From: Fimbriiglobus ruber
GTDB taxonomy: Bacteria; Planctomycetota; Planctomycetia; Gemmatales; Gemmataceae
Assembly: GCF_002197845.1 (NCBI RefSeq)
Contig: NZ_NIDE01000005.1
Span: 682,001-746,000 of the forward strand
Direction of reading: 5' to 3'
DNA length: 64,000 nt
In this document: one piece after another, positions 1 through 8,200 of the stretch
How positions within the stretch are numbered: the first letter of the stretch is position 1
How the letters are laid out: every line of letters begins with the position of its first letter
Notes under the pieces: generated by a model
Databases searched by the model: none
The model's input: the letters and a program-made list of their open reading frames with translations, nothing else
What the model was told of the DNA's origin: nothing
Made by a program: the position numbers and the translations under genes

Positions 1-14
1 ACTAGGGGGCACCT

Positions 15-167
15 ATGGCCGACCCAGAACTGAAGCGGGAGGCCGGGAACGCCGTCCTGAAGCGGCTCATTTTATGGGTCGAGAAGGAAGCCCACCTCGC
101 AGGTGCGGACATCGAGCCGGAGATCACCAGCATCATGGCAAAACTCCAAAGCGGGACGAAGAAATGA
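15..167 (+). CDS. small phage-associated protein
   Basis: A 50-residue open frame starts at an ATG that follows a G-rich stretch (GGGGG, 7 bases upstream) and ends in TGA. The TGA overlaps the ATG of the next gene in an ATGA junction, so the two are translationally coupled. The product is charged and mostly helical (many Lys, Glu, Ala), with no signal peptide or membrane segment. I do not recognise a family. Its position just before a tail-type gene run suggests a small virion or connector protein, but that is inference only. Confidence 0.55.
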   Translation: MADPELKREAGNAVLKRLILWVEKEAHLAGADIEPEITSIMAKLQSGTKK

Positions 168-592
168 CTGCCATCCTCAAGAACATCACCATCGACCAGG
201 GTGCCGACTACCAGCGCCCGTTCCTGATCCTCGACGAGAACGGCAACCCCGTCGACCTGACGGGCGCGTACGCCGCCATGCAGGTGAGCACGGCGTACGG
301 GTTCCCCGCCGTCCTGACATTAACGACGTCCAACGGCGGCCTGGTCATCGGCGGGGAGAACGGCACGATCACCCCGGTGGTGTCGGCGGCCATGACCTCC
401 CCGCTCGTGCCGGGCAACTACCTCTACGACGTGAAACTGGTCTTCGCGAACGGCAAGACCGTACGCCCCTTCCAAGGCACCGCGACGGTCAGCCCCGAAG
501 TCACCGTCATCGTCCCAACCCCACCTTCCTCCGGAGGGCAATTCAACTTTTCAATCGCCGGGAATTCCGGTTTAGCAGCAGGAGTATTCTAA
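164..592 (+). CDS. phage structural protein (BppU/tail-type N-terminal fold)
   Basis: The 142-residue protein begins MTAILKNITIDQGADYQRP and continues with ILDENGNPVDLTGAYAAMQV. This matches a short beta-rich protein common in tailed phages, where the phrase 'I.QGA....' is followed by 'DL(T)GY.A.MQ(V/I)R'. The start at 164 is chosen because it overlaps the upstream stop (ATGA) and because the family starts there; an earlier in-frame start at 74 would run through the upstream gene. It lies first in a run of tail-type genes, one base before the next ATG. The exact virion role (baseplate, neck or tail) cannot be told from sequence. Confidence 0.7.
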   Translation: MTAILKNITIDQGADYQRPFLILDENGNPVDLTGAYAAMQVSTAYGFPAVLTLTTSNGGLVIGGENGTITPVVSAAMTSPLVPGNYLYDVKLVFANGKTVRPFQGTATVSPEVTVIVPTPPSSGGQFNFSIAGNSGLAAGVF

Positions 593-593
593 T

Positions 594-2249
594 ATGACTT
601 GGACGCAGACCACCATCAACATCCTCGACGGAGCGGGCAACAGCAAACCGATCATCGCCTACACCGACGGCACGAATTTCTCGTTCGCGCACCCTCTGCT
701 CGATAATACCGGCGCCATCATCTCACCCGCCACCGCCGGCAACCAGGCGACGATGATTACGGCGTTGGGTTTGTTGTCCACGTCGGCCCTCCAGACGGCG
801 GGCAATACCCTGCTCTCCGAGATCCAAAGCACGGTCGCCCTCGACACGTCCGTGAACGGGCTCTTGGTCGCCCAGGGGTCGAGCACGTCCGGGCAGAAAG
901 GTCCGCTCGTCCAGGGGGCGGTTTCGACCTCCGCCCCGTCGCTGACCACCGGCCAGACCAGCCCGCTCAGCCTCGACCCTTCGGGCAACCTGCGGGTCGT
1001 TGTTTCGGGCGGCTCCTCGGGCGGCGGAACGTCGTCGAATTTCGCGTCGGCCTTCCCGTCCGCCGGCACGGCCATCGGGGCGAAAAACGGTTCCACCATG
1101 GTCAACCTCACGGCGGACGGCTCCGGCAACCTCAACGTCAACCTGGTAACCCCCATCCCGGCCGGTTCGAACACCATCGGGAACGTCGCGCTGGCAGCCG
1201 GGACCGCCATCGCCGGGAAGTTCGGCATCGACCAAACGACCCCCGGTACCACCAACGGGGTTCGGGTGAATGCCGCCCTGCCCGCCGGAACGAATAGTAT
1301 CGGCAACATCGGTACCGTTAGCACCGTGACTGCGCTCACGGCGATCACGAACGCGCTGCCCTCGGGCACGAACCTCATGGGCAAGGTGGGCATCGACCAG
1401 TCAACCCCAGGGACGACGAACGGGGTTCAAGTCAACGCCGCGTTACCCGCCGGGTCGAACGTGATCGGCGGCGTGACCATCGCCGACGGGTCGGCCGTCA
1501 CAATGGGAGCCAAAGCCGACTCTGCCGTAACAACCCCGGGTACCACCGCCTCGCTGATCGCCCTGACGAAGGGGCTCCTGACCGGCATCAACAGCCTCGT
1601 GACCGGGACGGTGCTCGCGGCGGGTACCAACCTGATCGGGAAATTCGGAATCGACCAGACCACGCCCGGCACCACCAACGCCGTCAGCGTGGGGTTCGTG
1701 GGTGGCTCGGCCGTGACGCTGAACCAGAAGACCAAGGGCAACTCCATTCCCGTCGTCCAGTCCGGCCCGCAGATCATCTCGGGCGGGTCGTTCACGCGCC
1801 CGGCGAATACGACCGCTTACGCCCAAGGCCAACTCGTCGCCAACAGCACGACGGCCGGTTCCGTCACCGTCCCGACGGCGTCGCTCGCATCCGCTAACGA
1901 TGTCCCCGTCTCGATCATCGGCGCGCGGCTGATCGTCGGTAACACCAGCCTGACCAACGGCGCCTTCCGCATCCACCTGTTCAGCGCGTTACCGACCATC
2001 GCGAGCGGCGACGGGGCGGCGATTTCCGTTTCGATGACGAACTGGTGCGGCTCGTTAGACGTCACACTCGTCTACGCCGGTTCGGACAGCGTCGCAGTCG
2101 GCAAGGCCGCCCCCAGCCCGGGCATGGGAACCGCGATCAACGCCGCCCCCTCGACGGGCACGCAGACGGTGTACTGGCTCATCGAAGCCCGCTCGGCCTA
2201 CACGCCGACTTCGGGCGAAACCTTCACCGTCAACTTCGAGGCGCTGTAA
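594..2249 (+). CDS. repeat-containing phage tail fibre-like protein
   Basis: This 551-residue protein is rich in Gly, Thr, Ser, Ala and Asn. It contains at least three copies of a module with the core GIDQTTPGTTN, near residues 207, 262 and 347, usually preceded by 'AGT..(I/M)GK' and followed by 'VRVNAALPAG'. Between them lie 'IGNV/IGGV' beta-strand repeats typical of elongated trimeric fibres. There is no signal peptide. The C-terminal 170 residues are non-repetitive and may be the distal or assembly domain. It starts 1 base after the previous stop and its TAA overlaps the next ATG, so the genes form one transcription unit. The fibre role is inferred from composition, repeats and context. 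Confidence 0.7.
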   Translation: MTWTQTTINILDGAGNSKPIIAYTDGTNFSFAHPLLDNTGAIISPATAGNQATMITALGLLSTSALQTAGNTLLSEIQSTVALDTSVNGLLVAQGSSTSGQKGPLVQGAVSTSAPSLTTGQTSPLSLDPSGNLRVVVSGGSSGGGTSSNFASAFPSAGTAIGAKNGSTMVNLTADGSGNLNVNLVTPIPAGSNTIGNVALAAGTAIAGKFGIDQTTPGTTNGVRVNAALPAGTNSIGNIGTVSTVTALTAITNALPSGTNLMGKVGIDQSTPGTTNGVQVNAALPAGSNVIGGVTIADGSAVTMGAKADSAVTTPGTTASLIALTKGLLTGINSLVTGTVLAAGTNLIGKFGIDQTTPGTTNAVSVGFVGGSAVTLNQKTKGNSIPVVQSGPQIISGGSFTRPANTTAYAQGQLVANSTTAGSVTVPTASLASANDVPVSIIGARLIVGNTSLTNGAFRIHLFSALPTIASGDGAAISVSMTNWCGSLDVTLVYAGSDSVAVGKAAPSPGMGTAINAAPSTGTQTVYWLIEARSAYTPTSGETFTVNFEAL

Positions 2250-3463
2250 TGTTGCGGCAGCTCTCCCCACCCGCGTGGGTGTTCCCCGGAGCGACGTTCG
2301 ACCTGAACTTCAGCGTCGGGCAGTATTGGGGCAATCCCGTGAACATGGCCGCGGCGATCGGGGCAAACGGGTCATACTGTTCCCTCGTGCAGGGGAGCAC
2401 GTCCGGCAACGGGGGGTACGCACCGGATTCGACGGGCATCGTCCGGACGTTCGCGGCCTACTACCCGCGCATCACCGCCGGCTGCGGCCTTTGGGCGGAA
2501 GGCAACTACACGAATTACGCGCTGTATTCCAACGACCACACGAACGGGGCGTGGACAAAAACGAGCATGACGGCCGCCAAGAACCAGACGGGCGCCGACC
2601 TGACGGCCAACGGCGCTTCGTTGCTGACCGCGACCGGCACGTCCGCAACGTCACTGCAATCGCTGACGTTAAGCTCGCACGCCTACTGTTTCTCGGCCTA
2701 CGTCAAGCGCGTGACGGGCACCGGGACGGTGAAGATCACCCTCGACGGTACGACCTATACGGACGTCACCGGCCAGATCAACAGCACCGGTTACACGCTC
2801 GTATCCGTCCCCGCCCAAACCCTCACGTCCGCAAACGTAGGATTTCAACTCGGCACGTCCGGCGACGCGATCGCGGTGCAGTTTTGTCAGTGCGAAAACA
2901 ACAACTACCCCACGACGCCGCTCCCCACCACCACTTCCACCAACGTCCGCGGCATCGACGAACCCGCCCACAGCGACCCGGGCGGCACCCGCCCCGGCAT
3001 GGGCCAGCGGGTCTTCCGCGACCTCATTTCCAGCGGCGGCCCGTGGTCGATGCTGCAATTCGGTTCCGGTAACGGATACGGGACGGGCAGTGGCGGAGTG
3101 TATACCGACGGCGGCGTGACCGTATCGGGCGTCGCGAGCGTCGCGGGAGCCGGTGGTAACGGCTCCTTCACGGCCCACGGCATCTCGTCCGGAACGACCT
3201 CGAACACGGGCAACATCGGACTCAACGCCATTAACAAGATCGCCGGCCGTGCGAACGGCGCGGGCGTGTCCTGCTGCCTGAACGGCGGCCCTATCGTGAC
3301 TGTGGCAAACACGGGAGCACTCACGCCGCAGGGGACGGCCTTTACCCACATGGGACTGGGCAACAACGGCGCGTCGGGCGTGCCGATCAACGGCTACACC
3401 TCGCGACTGGTATACTTCCCCTTCGAACTGACCGACAGCCAGATGATCGAGTACACCCGCTAG
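2249..3463 (+). CDS. phage tail/receptor-binding protein with jelly-roll modules
   Basis: The 404-residue protein starts at the ATG overlapping the preceding TAA (TAATG). Residues ~90-215 contain 'NYALYSNDHTNGAWTKT' and 'CFSAYVKRVTGTGTVKITLDG', the pattern of carbohydrate-binding jelly-roll domains frequent in phage head or tail decoration proteins. The C-terminus, 'GYTSRLVYFPFELTDSQMIEYTR', resembles the end of concanavalin-like domains in similar phage proteins. The family is recognised by motif only. It probably contacts host surface glycans. It ends with TAG, which shows that TAG is a normal stop in this gene set. Confidence 0.7.
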   Translation: MLRQLSPPAWVFPGATFDLNFSVGQYWGNPVNMAAAIGANGSYCSLVQGSTSGNGGYAPDSTGIVRTFAAYYPRITAGCGLWAEGNYTNYALYSNDHTNGAWTKTSMTAAKNQTGADLTANGASLLTATGTSATSLQSLTLSSHAYCFSAYVKRVTGTGTVKITLDGTTYTDVTGQINSTGYTLVSVPAQTLTSANVGFQLGTSGDAIAVQFCQCENNNYPTTPLPTTTSTNVRGIDEPAHSDPGGTRPGMGQRVFRDLISSGGPWSMLQFGSGNGYGTGSGGVYTDGGVTVSGVASVAGAGGNGSFTAHGISSGTTSNTGNIGLNAINKIAGRANGAGVSCCLNGGPIVTVANTGALTPQGTAFTHMGLGNNGASGVPINGYTSRLVYFPFELTDSQMIEYTR

Positions 3464-3634
3464 CCCCGCCCCAGCCGCGGCTCTGCCCGCCGTCCCGAAC
3501 ACTTCATCGTCGCAGCATGACGCCGATTGCTGGCCGCGACATTTTCTTCAATGACATTCACTAATAGCTATGCTACTGTCCGCAACACAAGGAGACTTTT
3601 CATGTTTAACTACTTTTCCCGAAGGAGAATATTT

Positions 3635-3853
3635 ATGGCCGACATTGCTGACAACGTACTCGCGACGCTTGCCGCCGTTCAAACCCTCACCGAACAGGTG
3701 ACCGCGTTAACCACCGCCGTTTCGGCGATCGCGACCCCGACCATCGACTTGAGCGGCGTGAACGCGAAGCTGGACGCGCTCCTGGCGAACGACCAGCCAA
3801 CCCCGACCCCCGCTCCGACCCCGGAACCCGCTCCGGCACCCGCCAACGCGTAA
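3635..3853 (+). CDS. small coiled-coil protein with Pro-rich tail
   Basis: The 72-residue product is a short hydrophobic heptad-like segment (LATLAAVQTLTEQVTALTTAVSAIA), then a helix, then a (T/A)PTPAP-rich C-terminus. The start at 3635 is preceded by AAGGAG with a 7-base spacer. An in-frame ATG at 3602, also preceded by AAGGAGA, would add 11 basic residues and remains possible. It follows the tail genes by about 170 bases. Such small proteins are common in phage late regions as virion accessories or chaperones; no specific function can be assigned. Confidence 0.6.
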   Translation: MADIADNVLATLAAVQTLTEQVTALTTAVSAIATPTIDLSGVNAKLDALLANDQPTPTPAPTPEPAPAPANA

Positions 3854-3888
3854 CGTGAACCGCGGCTAACGTGCCGCAAGGAGGAACT

Positions 3889-4104
3889 ATGACCGATACC
3901 CCAGAAAATCCGACCCCTGCACCGTTAGCCGCATCACCCGGCATCGAAATCGATGCCGCGAACGTCGTCCACGACGCCGAACGCACTTCCCGCCACGGCC
4001 TGGCCCACCTCGAAGACGAGTTCCTGGCCGAATGGCACAGGATGGCAACCTACAGCGAGACCGAGGCGAAGGCATTGCTAGCATGGCTGGCTTCCAAGCT
4101 CTAA
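3889..4104 (+). CDS. small acidic protein of the phage cluster
   Basis: The 71-residue product starts at an ATG directly behind a strong ribosome-binding site, AAGGAGGAA. The first third is Pro/Thr/Ala-rich and disordered; the rest is an amphipathic acidic-basic helix region (HLEDEFLAEWHRMATYSETEAKALLAWLASKL). It overlaps the start of the next gene by 22 bases. I do not recognise the family. It sits between the tail genes and the lysis cassette. Confidence 0.6.
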   Translation: MTDTPENPTPAPLAASPGIEIDAANVVHDAERTSRHGLAHLEDEFLAEWHRMATYSETEAKALLAWLASKL

Positions 4105-4319
4105 TCAAAGACTGCGTCACGGGCAAAGACGGCGAGAGCTATGACGTCGGCCGCGTCCTTTGGGTCGTCGGCGCGCTTTCATTTCTCGGTCTGTCCATTT
4201 ACGCGGCCTTCAAATCTCACACGTTCGACCCGTTGAGTTTTGGCACGGGGTATGGCGGAATCCTGGGTGGTGGCGGTGCGGGAATCGGTATGAAGGCCAA
4301 AACGGAGCCCGACGCATGA
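4083..4319 (+). CDS. small membrane protein, holin-like by position
   Basis: The 78-residue protein has one clear membrane helix (WVVGALSFLGLSIYAAF, residues ~30-46) and a second glycine-rich hydrophobic stretch (GYGGILGGGGAGIGM). Its C-terminus is short and charged. Small membrane proteins of this shape, directly ahead of spanin genes, occur in many phages of Gram-negative hosts and are often annotated as holin or lysis accessory. The start at 4083 overlaps the preceding gene, and the stop overlaps the next ATG (ATGA). A holin function is inferred from gene order only; the glycine-rich second segment is atypical for a classical holin. Confidence 0.6.
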   Translation: MAGFQALIKDCVTGKDGESYDVGRVLWVVGALSFLGLSIYAAFKSHTFDPLSFGTGYGGILGGGGAGIGMKAKTEPDA

Positions 4320-4645
4320 CCTTCTGGTGGAAGCTCGGAATCACCGCCGCGTTACTCGTCCTGTACGGGGTAGCCGTCTGGAAAATCCACAGTTGGTACG
4401 ACGCCTCGGGACAGGTCAAGGAAATGACCCGCGAAGAAACCGCGACCAAAGACGCGATGAAAGCCAGCAGCCAGATCGATACGTCGTTTTCCGAATCCAT
4501 TGCCAAGCTGCACGAACTCGAACTTTCCGCCAACCAGCAAATCGAGGCCGCCCATGAAACACCCGCTCCTGCTAATTGCAGCCTTAACCCTCGCGGGGTG
4601 TCAATTCTCCGCGCCGCAATCGCTGCCAATCATTCCGCCCGCTGA
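4316..4645 (+). CDS. i-spanin (Rz-like)
   Basis: The 109-residue protein has an N-terminal signal-anchor helix (LGITAALLVLYGVAVW) followed by a long charged periplasmic helix and a C-terminal 'ANCSLNPRGVSILRAAIAA' segment. This is the layout of phage inner-membrane spanins, where a late Cys and a '(V)..L..A' end are usual. The o-spanin gene begins inside its 3' end in another frame, the hallmark Rz/Rz1 arrangement. Together the two subunits bridge the inner and outer membranes and disrupt the outer membrane at the end of lysis. Family recognition is by architecture, not by search. Confidence 0.8.
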   Translation: MTFWWKLGITAALLVLYGVAVWKIHSWYDASGQVKEMTREETATKDAMKASSQIDTSFSESIAKLHELELSANQQIEAAHETPAPANCSLNPRGVSILRAAIAANHSAR

Positions 4646-4796
4646 CCTAATTTCTGCGTGTGAGCCGTTGCCCGATTTCACGGGGAAGGACACGCAAGCC
4701 CTCCTCACGTACACCGTGAGCGTTGCGTACCTGTATCACGAATGCGAGGCCAAGCAGACAGCGTTGGCTCAATGGAGCAAGGACATCAACCAGTGA
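4554..4796 (+). CDS. o-spanin (Rz1/LysC-like lipoprotein)
   Basis: The 80-residue product starts inside the i-spanin gene in the +1 frame and extends past its end. It begins MKHPLLLIAALTLAGCQF, a lipoprotein signal peptide with a good lipobox (LAGC), so the mature protein should be acylated and anchored in the outer membrane. The body has two Cys (ACEPLP and YHECEAK) and the '(C)..LP....' to 'L..Y..C......LA.W' pattern seen in P2-type LysC/Rz1 proteins. It partners the Rz-like protein in the same cassette. Its stop overlaps a GTG start of the next small gene. Confidence 0.8.
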   Translation: MKHPLLLIAALTLAGCQFSAPQSLPIIPPADLISACEPLPDFTGKDTQALLTYTVSVAYLYHECEAKQTALAQWSKDINQ

Positions 4797-4960
4797 ACTT
4801 CAACGACCCCGATCCCACCACCCGGGCCATCGAGCGACTGCTCGGGTTCCTCGCACTCCTGTGCCTCGTGGTCTTCCTGATCGCGTTGACTTCTTGCGCA
4901 TGTGACCCACAGGCCGAATACTGTGGCGAGCCATTTCCGAACGCAGCACCCGGGCGGTAA
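4793..4960 (+). CDS. small single-pass membrane protein in lysis cassette
   Basis: A 55-residue frame starts at GTG overlapping the o-spanin stop (GTGA). It has one strong hydrophobic helix (LLGFLALLCLVVFLIALTSC) followed by a Cys-rich tail (CACDPQAEYCGE). The helix, together with 'LTSC', could be either a membrane anchor or a lipobox. No family is recognised. Coupling to the spanin gene suggests a lysis or lysis-inhibition accessory. The tight overlap supports it as a real gene despite its small size. Confidence 0.5.
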   Translation: MNFNDPDPTTRAIERLLGFLALLCLVVFLIALTSCACDPQAEYCGEPFPNAAPGR

Positions 4961-5030
4961 AGACTCGGTCGAACCCCTCCCCACCAACTCAACTCGGGCT
5001 CAAGAATAGCCCTCCATCCCGCCTCTGCTA

Positions 5031-5107
5031 CGTCGTACGGGCTTGGGGCCGGGCGGAATGATACCGCTTCGCGGTTTTCCGCCCTTGAACCCCAAACCCG
5101 CACGACG
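5031..5107. other. 77-nt nested inverted repeat (large hairpin)
   Basis: Outer arms at 5031-5048 and 5090-5107 match at 16 of 18 positions as an inverted repeat. Inside them are GGGCGGA (5051-5057) against TCCGCCC (5078-5084) and CCGC/GCGG around a TTC loop. The whole folds into one long stepped stem in the only sizeable non-coding gap of the phage segment (4961-5228). There is no T-run after it, so it is not a standard terminator. It could be a replication, packaging or regulatory RNA structure. Confidence 0.5.
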
Positions 5108-5228
5108 AGACGACGGCGACGGAATAGAAGGCCGCAGGAAAAGCGGCCAATGGCCGACAATTCTTATCGGTTGATCCGGCTCCCAAATCCGGCTACCACT
5201 AGCGGGAGTCACATTTCCATTCCCGTTC

Positions 5229-8200
5229 ATGTCCCGCAACCGCCCGACCCATTATCAGCCGTTGATCGATTTCTTCGTCCCACCGGAGGAACCCCCGCCC
5301 GACCAATCCCCGCCCGCACGTCCAGCATCACCCCCGCCCCTTTTTTCCGACCGCTACCCTCGTAAATCCCCCGGCACTTCCCACGCCTCCCGTGTCGATG
5401 CGTCCCGCACCCAACGCCGTTCGCTTTTTGACGACCCTCCGGCCGACCCCGACGAGGCCTTCAGTGGCACGGTAATCCACCCGCAGGACGTTGCCAGCAG
5501 AGAATCGGCTCCCCCAAGCGGTCTCCCCCAATTCTCCGCGGGCACCGCCGCTCCGCTTCCCGCTGGGGCGGATTCCTCCTCGTGCCATCAGGCCCCGATG
5601 CCGGGGTCGGTCAACGAAGGAGGTCAACACGTGCAACCCGCATTACCCACCGGCCCGAAGGCCAAAGCCGCCGACATCATCGCCGCGATTCGAACCCTGA
5701 AGGAGGTCGAACACGCTCACCGGCTTCCCACGCCCGACGAGAAACGGATCCTTTCCCGTTTCGGCGGTTTCGGCGCCGTCGCCCTGTAGGTCTTCCCCGA
5801 TCCGGTCACCCGCACCTACAAGGACGGCTGGCACGACCTCGGTGAAGAACTCAAGTCGCTCCTCACCCCGGAGGAATACGACAGCGCCAAGCGCACCACC
5901 TTCACCGCCTTCTACACCTCCCCAATCGTTATGCAGTCCATGCACGCCGTCCTTCGACGTTTGGGCGTGCCGGACGAAGCGACCATTCTCGAACCCGGCT
6001 GTGGGATAGGAAACTTCCTCTCCCACGCCGCTCCCGGACACCGTTTCATTGGTGTAGAAATGGATTCCGTTTCCGGGCGGATCGCCCGCGCACTCCATCC
6101 CCAGGCCGACATCCGCATCGAGAACTTCCGCGACACCACGCTCCCGATGCTCGACGCCGTGATCGGAAACGTCCCCTTCGCCGACGTGAAACTCGACCTC
6201 GACGGCCAGCGCTTCTCGCTCCACGACTACTTCATTGCCAAGTCAGTCAACTCACTGAAGCCCGGCGGCATCCTCGCCGTCGTCACCAGCCACTTCACCC
6301 TCGACAAGCAAAATGCCGCGATCCGCGAGTACCTCGGCGACCGTGCCGATTTTCTCGGGGCGATCCGCCTTCCTTCCGATGCCTTTAAACGCGAGGGTAC
6401 ATCCGTCGTGACGGACATCGTGTTCTTCCGCAAGCGGGAGAGCGGCCTGGAGCCGAGCCACGTCGATCCCGCCTGGATGGAAACCGGGTCACTGCGGTTC
6501 GACGAGGCCACCGTCCCGTTCAGCCGCTATTTCCTGAACCACCCGGAAATGGTACTCGGAACCTGGAGCCGCAAGGACACGCTCTACGCCGACGGCTACA
6601 GCATCACCTCGAACGGCGACTTGGCGGAGCAGCTCCGCCAGGCCGTTGGCCGCTTGCCGCAATTCCAGCCGCTGCAGTCCTCATCCCAAAAACCAAATCC
6701 ACCGCCCGCCGAAACACACCACCTCGACACGCCAAACACACCACTCGTTTTCGTTCCCCCGCCGCCCGAGAAGCACGTCACCGAGGGCAGTTTCTTCGTC
6801 CACGAATCCCGTATCCACCAGATGGCTGACGGGCAGGCCGTTCCCGTCGTGTACGGCGGCGGGGAACTCTGGGCGCATGGCGGTTTGGTTGGCAGACGGC
6901 TCGGCGCTCTGATCGACCTGCGGGACAAAGCCCGGTACGTTCTCCGCTCGCAAAACGAGGGCTGGCCGGAATCAGCCCGCTCCGACGCCCGCCGCAAGCT
7001 CAACCACGCCTATGACGCTTTCAAATCCGCCTTCGGCCCGATCAACAAGACGACCTTCTCCGAGACCAAAGACGGCACCTCGATCCGCCGGATGCCGAAC
7101 CTCGTGAAATTCCGCGAGGACCCGGACGCCATGTTAGTCATGGCCCTTGAGGAGTACGACGAGGAGACCGGCGACGCGAAGAAAGCCCCGATCATGCTCA
7201 AGGACGTGGTTGGGAAATCGCCGCCGATCACCTCCGTTACCAGTGCCGAAGAGGGCTTGCTCGTCTCCCTCGACCAACGGGGGACGGTTGACTTGCCGTT
7301 CATCGCAAGGCTTTATGGCAAGCCCGAGGCTGCGGTCATCGCCGAGCTGGGTGAGTTGATCTTCCACGACCCCGAAACCAAGACATGGGAAACCGCCGAC
7401 GCTTACCTTTCGGGTAATGTCCGCGCGAAACTCGCGACAGCCGAGAAAGCCGGGATCGAACGGAACATCGAAGCACTTAAAGCCGTCCAACCGGAAGACG
7501 TGCTGCCGGGTGACATCGACGCCAACCTCGGCGCACCGTGGATTCCCGCGTCAGACATTCAGGCTTTCGCCGCCGATCTGTTTCATGCATCTCCGTCATC
7601 GGTGACTATCGGACACCTCGCCAAAGACGCAGTGTGGTCCGTGCAGGGCGATTACTCGACGGAGCGGTCGGTTTACGTGACTTCGGATTTCGGCACGTCA
7701 CGGGCGAACGGGTTGTGGCTGTTTGAGCTCGCCCTGAACATGAAAACGCCCGTCATCTACGATCCTGACCCGATGGACCCGGACAAGCGGGTGGTCAACC
7801 AGGAGGCGACGCTCGCCGCCAAGGAGAAGCAGAAGCAGATCAAGGAGCAGTTTAAAGGCTGGGTCTTCACAGATCCCGATCGCACGGAGCGGCTCGTGCG
7901 GATTTACAACGACGCCTTCAACAACCTCCGTCCGCGTCAGTTCGACGGGTCGCACCTTGACTTCCCGGGCATGTCCCAGGCGATTACCCTCCGCCAACAT
8001 CAGAAGGACGCCGTGTGGCGGGTCATGTCGGGCGGGAACACTCTGCTCGCCCACACGGTCGGGGCCGGCAAGTCCGGAGCAATGGCCGCGTCGTCGATGA
8101 AGCTGAAACAGGCGGGGCTGGCGAAGAAAAGCCTGATCGCGGTCCCAAATCATCTTCTTGAGCAGTTTTCCCGTGAGATCCAGCAGTTCTACCCGAATGC

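Noticed and set aside
5787-5789. Alternative genetic code (TAG as sense) in the phage
   Set aside because: TAG ends the tail gene at 3461-3463 and the methylase-helicase itself at 10647-10649, so a general recoding does not fit.
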